A stretch of 64,000 bases of DNA. It comes from Dromiciops gliroides. Lineage: Eukaryota > Chordata > Mammalia > Microbiotheria > Microbiotheriidae. Below the pieces are notes generated by a model, which did not search any database, was not told the DNA's origin, and saw only the letters and a list, made by a program, of their open reading frames with translations. A program made the position numbers and the translations under genes. The stretch lies in the NCBI RefSeq assembly GCF_019393635.1, contig NC_057866.1:8853723-8917722 (forward strand), given 5' to 3'. Of this stretch, positions 56,680 to 64,000 are shown one piece after another (position 1 is the stretch's first letter; each line of letters begins with the position of its first letter).

Positions 56680-56949
56680 GTGGAATTTAGTCTTACACCT
56701 CTTTCCTCATTACCAGGGTGTTGTAGACATGGCCAAAAAAGCTGGCCACCACCTGGTGGTGATGAGCCTCTCCCTTGTGCTTGGGCTCATCCTCAGAAAG
56801 CCACAAGCATGTTAAATACTGGGATTGGCCTTGAAGCCTTTGCAACACAAGATAACAAGCCATAGCACAACTGCCATGGAAATATAGAACCCAGAGTCAC
56901 CTCCACTCCAAGATGAAGCATGGGAACATGGAAGTTGGGACGGAACAGA

Positions 56950-57165
56950 AATATTTGTTGTTTAGTTGTGTTTGACTCTTCCTGACCCAAATGGGTTTTC
57001 TTGTCAGAGATACTAGAGTGGGCTGCCATTTCCTTTTCTGGCTCATTTTACAGAGAAGGAAACTGAGGCAGCCAGGGTGAAGTGGCTTGCCCAGGGTCAC
57101 ACAGCTAGTAAGTGCTTGAGGCTAGAAGAGGAGTCTTCCTGACTTCTAGCTGCCCCTCTGTCCCT
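56950..57165 (-). mobile_element. RTE-tailed CORE-SINE
   Basis: Reverse copy: tail 'ttgttgtttagttgtgtttg', middle 'gccatttccttttctggctc', CORE, and a damaged head. Confidence 0.85.
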
Positions 57166-57374
57166 TGGTTCTCTTTTTAGCAATCTCATCAACTGCCACC
57201 GGTTTAATTATTTTCTCTATACACGTGATCCCCAGATATATATACCCAACACCACCAACTGCCTATTGAATACCTCCAGTTGGAGGTCCTATAACTATCT
57301 CAAATCTAATATGTCCAAAATAGAGCTCATCTTTTTCTTCAAACCTACCCCGATTTGACACTTTGTGATTTCTA

Positions 57375-57437
57375 GTGTGCTGTGGTCCACAGGGTCACAA
57401 AGAGTCAGACGGGACTGACTCATTGAACAGCAACAAA
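57375..57437 (+). repeat. RTE-tailed SINE 3' fragment
   Basis: 'gggtcacaaagagtcagacg ggactgac' and 'cagcaacaaaa', the tail type seen at 63.6 kb. Confidence 0.7.
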
Positions 57438-57751
57438 AAATTCTCTTTTGGCATTGCCTTGCTTCTAATCTCCAAGGTCTGAACCTTGTCTTCATCCTCC
57501 ACTCTTCCCTCTCCCTCACCCCACATATCTGATCAGTTGCCAAATCTTGTTGTTTCTTCCACCATGCCCTCTCACTTGTGGCTGTTTCTTGCTATCCACA
57601 CTGCTACTGTCTTAGCCCTTATCATCTTTCCCTGGACTATTACAATGTCCTCTCCTCATTGCAGTTTTCGAGGTGACTGAGCCATTTGCTGAGGGTTGGA
57701 AATCTTTCGGTCATTCAGAAATTTGGGGTCGTAAGGGTATCTGGATTCACC

Positions 57752-57899
57752 CTTTCTTTTCTTTTCTTGTGAGGCAATTGGGGTTAAGTGACTTGCCCAG
57801 GGTCACACAGCTAGTGTCAAGTGTTTGAGGTTGGATTTGAACTCAGTTTCTCCTGACTCCATGGCCAGTGCTCTTTCCACTGTCCCATCTAGCTGCCAC
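57752..57899 (-). mobile_element. tRNA-derived CORE-SINE
   Basis: Reverse copy with a TTTTC-type tail, CORE and tRNA head; a short deletion follows the CORE. No clear target-site duplication. Confidence 0.9.
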
Positions 57900-58013
57900 C
57901 ACAATGTCCTCTCAATGGCTTCTTTGCCTCTATGCTCTCCCCACCCAGATGCATCTTCCACTCAGCTGCCAAAGCATCTTGCCAGGTGATTCCCCCACTC
58001 TATACCACAGCTT

Positions 58014-58174
58014 TTTTGGGGGTTTGTTTTTGTTTTTTTGGTGAGGCAATTGGGGTTAAGTGGCTTGCCCAGGGTCACACAGCTAGTAAGTGTTAAGTGT
58101 CTGAGGCCGGATTTGAACTCAGGTCCTCCTGACTCCAGGGCTGGTGCTCTATCCACTGTGCCACCTAGCTGGTC
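58014..58174 (-). mobile_element. tRNA-derived CORE-SINE
   Basis: Reverse copy with an exact 14-bp target-site duplication CTATACCACAGCTT at 58000-58013 and 58175-58188. The duplicated site overlaps the edge of the hAT-type element, so the SINE landed at its boundary. Confidence 0.96.
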
Positions 58175-58180
58175 CTATAC

Positions 58181-58370
58181 CACAGCTTCTTAAACTTTTT
58201 CCACTTGTGACCCCTTTCCACCCATAAAATATTTATTTTCCCCTGGATATATAGGTGTAGAAAATAGGTAAACATAACCTTTTACTGTTGCCAAATTTTT
58301 TCTGACCCCCACATTCAGTTATGTGACCTCATATCGGGTCACAGCCCACACTTTAAGAAGTTTTGCATCG
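58181..58370 (+). mobile_element. hAT-type nonautonomous DNA transposon (OposCharlie-like)
   Basis: About 190 bp with imperfect terminal inverted repeats. 'cttcttaaactttttccact' and 'tgtgacccc' at the left match the reverse complement of 'gggtcacagcccacacttta agaag' at the right. There is no transposase. The family name is from memory. Confidence 0.7.
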
Positions 58371-59029
58371 TACTTTAAGTGATTTCTTTTGGCTTCTGGG
58401 ATAAAATAGAAAAACCTCTGTTTTTCTTTTAAAGTCCTTTACAGTCTGGCTCCAGCCTCACTGCATCAGCTTCACTGCATATTGTACTTCCTCCCATACT
58501 AAAATGCATCCAAACTGCTGGATGCTGGTCCTTAAGCTCCAAGCTATTCTTGTATCTAGGCTTTTGAAACAGCTGGTGCCCATGCTTGGAATGCCCTCTC
58601 TCTTCACCTCTGCTTCTTAGAAACCTTTACTTTCTCCTTGAATTCTTGCTTGATGCCTGCAGCTGCTGGTTCTTCCCTCCAGCAAAACTACTTTGCATCT
58701 ATTTTGTATGCATTGCATATATGTTTACATATGTAGGTCTCCCTGAGAGAATGTAAGCTCCCTGAGGTCAGGGACTTTTTCATTTTTGCCATTGTATTTA
58801 TTCTATTATTACCAATACCCAAATTAATTACAAAGGAAGTGATACACACAGTTGTGTCTAATGGTAGCTATGGCAGGGGGGAAGAAATGCACATGATAAC
58901 TTTATTATATATTTGCAAAGAATAGCAAGTTGTACATAATAGATTGGAAGTTTCATGTGCAATCATCTTTTTTATTATACTATGGAAATGCTTCTTTTAT
59001 TCCATAGAGTAAAAATAAAATAAATAAAA

Positions 59030-59033
<4 letters not shown>

Positions 59034-59061
<28 letters not shown>
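59034..59061 (+). repeat. (GA)n microsatellite
   Basis: About 13 GA units. Confidence 0.92.
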
Positions 59062-59064
<3 letters not shown>

Positions 59065-59085
59065 GAGCTGAAAAGTGGGAGGAAG

Positions 59086-59228
59086 GGGCAGCTAGTTGGT
59101 GGCAGTAGATAGAGCACCCATCCCTGGAGTCAGGAGGACTTGAGTTCAAATCTAGCTTCATACACTTAACTAGCAATGTGACCCTGGGCAAGTTACTTAA
59201 CCCTGACTGTCTCAAGAAAAAAAAAGTA
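59086..59228 (+). mobile_element. tRNA-derived CORE-SINE
   Basis: Forward copy with head, box B (gagttcaaatct), CORE 'tgtgaccctgggcaagttac' and an A tail. Confidence 0.92.
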
Positions 59229-59439
59229 GTAGTAGGAACCCCATCAGGGACAAGGTGTAAGTGTTGGGTCAAGAGCAATGCTGGTCAGTAGAAGTGACCA
59301 TGGCTGGCTTGGACACTCCCTAAACTGTAGGTTCAGGGCAGTAACTCACTGAGGGCTGCAGAGGCAGAGGCATCTCTGGCTTGAGAAGGCAGATGGGGAG
59401 ATGGGGAAAAGGCATAGAAGTCTGGAGAGTGGATAGCAG

Positions 59440-59575
59440 CATTGGGTAGAAATGAGGACAGATAAGGAAAAGGAGACTTAGGTTAAGTGACTTGTGTAAG
59501 GTCACACAGCCAGTTGAGTGTCAGAACTGGATTCAAAGCCAGGTGTTTCATGCTTTCAAGTCCAGTGGTCTTTTC
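59440..59575 (-). repeat. MIR element
   Basis: 'gataaggaaaaggagactta', CORE 'gtaaggtcacacagccagtt' and 'gattcaaagccaggtgtttc', reverse orientation. Confidence 0.75.
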
Positions 59576-59697
59576 CCTGACTATACAACCCATTGAATGT
59601 ATTTGGCTACAGCAGAGCTCTCATCAGTGAGGACTCTTCCTGCTTCCTGCTCATAACCTTCCACTTTCCTCTGTGATGTTTAAAATCTAAATGTGTG

Positions 59698-59851
59698 GGG
59701 GCAGCTAGGTGGTGCAGTGGATAGGGTACCGGCCCTGGATTCAGGAGGACCTGAGTTCAAATCCAGCCTCAGACACTTGATACTTAGTAGTTGTGTGACC
59801 CTGGGCAAGTCACTTAACCCCAATTGCCTCCCCCTCCCCCCCCCCCCAAGA
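59698..59851 (+). mobile_element. tRNA-derived CORE-SINE
   Basis: Forward copy with a C-run before the A tail. Exact 16-bp target-site duplication AAAATCTAAATGTGTG lies at 59682-59697 and 59852-59867. Confidence 0.96.
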
Positions 59852-60188
59852 AAAATCTAAATGTGTGGTCGCCTTAAATTAGAAGCTTTAGCATCAATCT
59901 TTGGGCATTAAGCATTTATTAAAGCATACCAAGTATTCACATGGAGTTCAGAAAGTTAATAGAAGCCTAGAGTTCCAGCCTGGTCGGGTTCTTCCTCAAG
60001 TCCTCCATCAGGAGCCTGCTTCAATCACGAACTCTCTTCAAACTGAGTGTGGAAGCTTTTGATAGGTCCGGAGCAGGGGCGGTCCTTACACTGCTTCAAG
60101 CTGATCGGTTAGCGTCATCCAAATCTATTGGTTCACTGGACTTGAAGGTGGTCTCCAGTTGAGTTAGCTTCTGAGAACAATACCTTCT

Positions 60189-60334
60189 TTTTTTTTTTGC
60201 GGGGCAATTAGGGGTAAGTGACTTTCCCAGCGTCACACAGCTAGTAAGTGTCAAGTGTCTGAGGCTGGACTTGAACTCAGGTCCTCCTGAATCCAGGGTC
60301 GGTGCTTTATCCACTGTGCTACCTAGCTGACCCC
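60189..60334 (-). mobile_element. tRNA-derived CORE-SINE
   Basis: Reverse copy with an exact 15-bp target-site duplication GAACAATACCTTCTT at 60174-60188 and 60335-60349. Confidence 0.96.
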
Positions 60335-60629
60335 GAACAATACCTTCTTAAGGGATGGCCAGGTATGGTTACAATCTAATTAACTTGAATGAGGCTAATC
60401 AGCAGTCAATCACTCTCACTTAATTCAATCAGTTTAGATTCATCTCCAGGTGGGCCTTAAATCCCATTATTTTATCATTCTTCACATTCTACACCTGTTT
60501 AGATGCCCTTGAAGGTCACTCCTCACTATTGAGGAAGCAGGTCAAGTAAAGCTGTGAACAAGCATTTGCTACCAAGCGCCAGGCACTTGCTTGGTTGGTG
60601 GTTTCTCCCTTCATTGAATTGACTGATTT

Positions 60630-60975
60630 AAATGAGAGAATCACTGAATTAGGGGTGGAAGGGACCTTAGCCCCCTCTAGTTCAATCACACATGAAAAGG
60701 AAGCCCTGCTTAGCACAGCAGGCAGGTGGACACCCACCCTCTGCTTGGAGACCTCGGTGAAGCCACTATCTCTCAAGGCCTCCCATTCTACTGGACAGCT
60801 TCCAGATCTTGGCTTTGCTGTCCAGTGCACTAGCTTGATGTCATCTGCACAGGTGATGATGAGAACACCTGAACCTCTATCCAATTCTTTGATAAAAACG
60901 CTGAGCCCCACAGGGCTGAGCACAGATCCTTGGCACTCTCCACACATTGACATAGAGCTGTCTCCCTTTTCTTGA
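60630..60975 (+). repeat. Unnamed repeat of the 'ggaactcactacctg' class
   Basis: 'gggtggaagggaccttagcc', then 'ctctgcttggagacctcggt gaag' and 'tctactggacagctt'. The order is as in the copies at 13.5, 24.9 and 31.3 kb, but longer. Confidence 0.5.
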
Positions 60976-60984
60976 CAACAAGGG

Positions 60985-61665
60985 TCCCTGGATATAAGAG
61001 TAGGTGTCAGGGAGGAAGGTGTAAGAAGACTGGAAAACTAGGAGGGGGCAGGTGATGAAGGGCTCTGAAGGCCAAACAGCATTTTTAGATCTTGGAGACA
61101 GGGCACCCCAGGAGTTTGTTGAGTAAGGGAGAGGGGGTGACATCATTGGATCCGTGCTTTAGGAAAATCTCTTTAGCGACTAAATGGAGGATGGACCAGA
61201 GGCGGGAGAAGCTTGAGGTAGGCAGGCCCAGCCCTAGGCTATTGAGACATTCCACACATGAGGTGATGAGGGTCTGCACTAGGGTGGGAGCAGCGTCAGA
61301 GGTGCAGTCAACAGGTTTCAGCCTCATGTTGGAGAGGGGGAGAGATCATGAGAAATCCAGGCTGACTCCTAGGTTTCAAGCCTGAGGGACCCAGAGGAGA
61401 GTTTTGTCCTCTACGGTAACAGAGGGGCAGCTAGGGGGCGCAGTGGATAGGGCAGCGGCCCTGGATTCAGGGGGACCTGAGTTCAAATCCAGCCTCGGAC
61501 ACTTGACACTTACTAGCTGTGTGACCCTGGGCAAGTCACTTAACTCCAATTGCCTTACTAAATTAAAAAAAAAGGTAACTATATACAGTAACAGAGAAGG
61601 TAGGAGTGGGGAGAGGTCAGGGCAGAAGCTAATGAGTTCTGTTTCGACATATTCAGTTTATTATG
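60985..61665 (+). repeat. Unnamed long ancient repeat, copy 3, split by a SINE
   Basis: 'gaaggtgtaagaagactgga', 'gaagggctctgaaggcc', 'ctttaggaaaatctctttag', 'ctaggctattgagacattcc', 'gaggtgatgagggtctgcac', then after the SINE 'gcagaagctaatgagttctg'. Collinear with 45.9 kb. Confidence 0.8.
61425..61575 (+). mobile_element. tRNA-derived CORE-SINE
   Basis: Forward copy with head (gggcagctagggggcgcagt), CORE and A tail, nested in the long ancient repeat. The flanks share GTAACAGAG (61416-61424 and 61588-61596), so the target-site duplication is likely but its exact end is unclear. Confidence 0.9.
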
Positions 61666-61669
61666 TATA

Positions 61670-63150
61670 CTGGAATTGTTTCCCTCCCTTCCTCCCTCCC
61701 TTTTACTTTCTTTCCCCTTCAGTTTAAAGCCCTTTTAATTAGATTTGCATGACATCTGGCAAATATTTTTTTCTTTTACCAGCCACAGTTAGGCACGACC
61801 CTTTATTGTAAGCTCTGAAGCAGAAATCCAAGTCCCATTCTCAAACTGCCGCTTGGCTTCAATTCAGTTTCTTCTTCTGCATTCCTTGCCTTCAGAGGGC
61901 AACAATGAGGAAAAGAGCCTGTACCTCCATGTTCTTCACCTTCTTACCCAATTCTTCATAATTGTTGCCATTACTTCTGATCATGAATGACCAGAAGTGG
62001 GTTTTTGTCATGTTTTTGATACGCTTGGGGAGGGTTGTTGTCACATCTTGGACATACACCCCAGGAGGACAATAGACCTCTCTCTTGTCATTATCAGGTC
62101 TGCAGATAGCTATTTCTGTACTGAATCCCTGCTGTCTCTTTTACTCCGGTCCTTCCTAAATGTCCTCTCATCTGATTGCTTTTGTGGCTCTGCAAGGACC
62201 TTTCAAGGCTTCTTTCTTCTCAAGGTACTCAGCTCTGTCCTCTCTAGGAGAAGCCTCAAATGTTTTTCCCCATGTTATTATCCATCCACATCTCTGTCTC
62301 TCTCACATCTTCCTCCCTTCTCTTTCCCTCCATTTCTCTCTCTGATGGACAGTGGTCCAATCTGTTTTTAAATTCGAATACAGCTCTACTTTCCTTTTCC
62401 TTTTCTCTCTTCTTTGTAGCATTCTTCTATTCTCCATCATTCTGAGAAGGACAAAATCTCCTCTCCTTACCTCAGATCCTTCCCCCCTTTTCCCAATGAA
62501 TTCTTCCTTCTGTTTCATTCTGAAGCCCTTTGTTCTCTCCAACAACCTGGAGTGTGGACAGCTGTTTTTCCAGTCCCTTTGTGTTTTCCTCCAGGAGGGA
62601 GATCAGCCTACACTTGGAACCCAGATAACAGACCCGCAGCTATGGAAGGAATATCACTGTTGCCGTAGGCTGGAAGTCACCGCCCACTTTCCCTTCTCCA
62701 TAGTAGTCGAGATTTTCCCTATCATTTCTTAAGGTGTTGGCGCTTCATCCATTGTACCAATTAAATTCTCTCATCATCTGCCTAACCTTTTATCTTGCCG
62801 GCTACTTTCTCCCTACCTTTCTGGAGTCTTCCTCTTCAGCTTGATTTGCTCACACTCCTTAATCCTTCACTAGCCTCCTAAATCTTCCCTTATTCTGCAC
62901 CATTATAATCTAGGCGCAGACCAGCACCTAGATCTGGCAAGGGTTCAACTTTTTCCACTAATTTTCCCCAAATTTTGCCAAAATTCTCCCCAAATTCAAC
63001 CCGACCTACTTCAGTAGCCAAAATCCACTAAGCCAACTCTTTCCTTTTCTCCCATGGAAAGTGGGAGCAAAAGCACAGAAGATTCATTTAAGAGGCAGAA
63101 TAGGTCAAACTTCTATAGGAATTTTCAAGTGTTTTAGAATCAAGTTTGCT
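61670..63150. other. AT-rich unassigned stretch
   Basis: About 1.5 kb that is much more AT-rich than the gene cluster, with pyrimidine-rich segments at 62260-62480. The longest open frames are about 125 codons and low in complexity. No gene or named repeat is recognised. Confidence 0.4.
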
Positions 63151-63289
63151 TAGATGTCTCAAGTTTGCTTATCTCCACCTATTAATTTTTTATTTTCTTC
63201 TAATTTGGTTTTGATCTTTGTTCTAAAAAGGCAATGGTTGAAGACAATGTGCAGACGACTGATTGGCAGTGACACATCGCCCCCCCCCT

Positions 63290-63323
63290 CCCCATCCCCA
63301 TCCCCATCCCCATCCCCACCCCC
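63290..63323 (+). repeat. (CCCCAT)n microsatellite
   Basis: Five to six ccccat units following a C run. Confidence 0.93.
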
Positions 63324-63365
63324 ATTCACTAAGGGCTCTTTAGATATGGTCAGTTTCATTATTTG

Positions 63366-63628
63366 GTGCTATATAGTGTAGTGGATAGAGCCCTGGACCT
63401 CGAGTCAGGAAGACTAACTTTCATGGGTTCAAATCTGGCCTCAGACACTTAGTAGCTGTGTGACCCTGGACAAGTCACTTAACCCTGTTTGCCTCACTTT
63501 CCTCGTCTGCAAAATAAACTGGAGAAGGAAATGGCAGAGCATTGCAACGTATCTCTGCCAAGAAAACCCCAAATGGGGTCATGAAGAGTCAGACACGACT
63601 GAAAAACAAGTCAACAACAAAAATATTC
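63366..63628 (+). mobile_element. RTE-tailed CORE-SINE, complete
   Basis: Full forward copy: tRNA-like head (gtgtagtggatagagccctg), box B, CORE 'tgtgaccctggacaagtcac', 'actggagaaggaaatggcag', 'gagtcagacacgactgaaaa' and a 'caacaacaaa' end. Confidence 0.92.
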
Positions 63629-63639
63629 GACACTTCCCG

Positions 63640-63990
63640 ATTCTTTTTTGGAATAAAGTACTTATTATATAGAGGTGTAAAGCTTCTGTGTAGCCTCCCT
63701 GACTTCACACTCCTTTCTTTCTTAATCCTCAGCCATATTTTCCAACATATTTTTTTACCATCCTTGCTTATGCCCGCCTTTGCATTGAAATCACCCCAAA
63801 ACAATGGAGGGTCTAATGGAATTGTTTAGACATTTTCTGCCCTGTCCCTAATCCTTGGCGATGGGTATTGGCTCAGAAGCAACAATTACTTTGTGATGGT
63901 CCCGTCATATATGCTGAGCAGGAGCAACATGAAACATTCCTCATTGAGTTGTTGGTACGTAAGAAAACTTGCCTCTCTTGGAGAGAACCT
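63640..63990 (-). pseudogene. RTE-type LINE endonuclease fragment
   Basis: On the - strand, 63589-63804 translates to a peptide starting MFWGDFNAKAGISKDGKK. GDFNAK(V/A)G is the metal-binding endonuclease motif of RTE/BovB-like LINEs, and the following WKIWLRIKKERS fits the usual '(G)KYGLG.RNERG' segment. The flanking sequence is decayed, and no reverse transcriptase is in view before the window ends. Confidence 0.6.
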
Positions 63991-64000
63991 AGAACCACCC

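Larger units (their letters stand above)
57180..58810 (+). repeat. Ancient L2 LINE 3' end, interrupted four times
   Basis: Discontinuous L2 3' region: 57180-57374, 57438-57751, 57900-58000, 58371-58810. Motifs include 'cctggactattacaatgtcc', 'tttacagtctggctccagcc', 'cttggaatgccctctctc' and the terminus 'aagctccctgaggtcaggga'. The gaps are a SINE tail, two SINEs and a hAT-type element. Confidence 0.8.

Noticed and set aside
59698-59851. tRNA genes
   Set aside because: A/B-box-like sequences occur only in SINE heads and do not fold as full tRNAs with an acceptor stem and anticodon arm.
55500-64000. PACS1 3' end in the right flank
   Set aside because: Expected further right by synteny. No exon with PACS1-like coding sequence was found.

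Overview
The window is vertebrate nuclear DNA, almost certainly from a marsupial. The evidence is intron-bearing mammalian genes, CpG-island promoters, ancient MIR and L2 repeats, and about 19 copies of tRNA-derived CORE-SINEs of the marsupial type (WSINE1/MAR1-like). Many SINEs have intact target-site duplications. There is also an L1 3' end and a hAT-type element of marsupial type. I cannot tell the species. No prokaryotic, plasmid or phage features are present.

Six complete protein-coding genes can be reconstructed to the base. From left to right they are CD248 (+, intronless, 776 aa), TMEM151A (-, 2 coding exons, 471 aa), YIF1A (+, 8 exons, 293 aa), CNIH2 (-, 6 exons, 160 aa), RAB1B (-, 6 exons, 201 aa) and KLC2 (-, 15 coding exons, 625 aa). 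This is the order and relative orientation of the human 11q13.2 cluster KLC2-RAB1B-CNIH2-YIF1A-TMEM151A-CD248, read from the opposite strand. By that synteny RIN1 should lie just left and PACS1 just right, but I recognise neither inside the window.

Layout: 1-8.1 kb is repeat-rich flank and the CD248 upstream region, with a 40-bp-class minisatellite. 8.1-10.9 kb is CD248. 10.9-16.9 kb is intergenic, with an orphan GC-rich island at 13.2-13.4 kb and a minisatellite at 16.2-16.5 kb. 16.9-21.7 kb is TMEM151A. 23.7-30.6 kb is a long polypurine tract followed by YIF1A. 32.0-39.3 kb is CNIH2. 40.2-47.9 kb is RAB1B. 48.4-54.9 kb is KLC2. 55-64 kb is intergenic, with dense nested SINE/L2/hAT insertions and an RTE-type LINE endonuclease remnant at the right edge.

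The genes do not form an operon-like system; they are neighbours by ancient synteny. Some share cell-biological themes. RAB1B and YIF1A act in ER-Golgi traffic, CNIH2 is an AMPA-receptor cargo/auxiliary protein, KLC2 is a kinesin-1 cargo adaptor, TMEM151A is a neuronal membrane protein and CD248 is a stromal receptor.

I found no convincing undescribed biological system. The most unusual observations are structural. They are a GC-AG intron in KLC2, complementary C25/G15 tracts flanking YIF1A exon 4, SINE-tail minisatellites expanded independently at two or three loci, a palindrome-bearing minisatellite in KLC2 intron 1, an orphan CpG-rich island, and long purine/pyrimidine tracts oriented in a suggestive way around several promoters.
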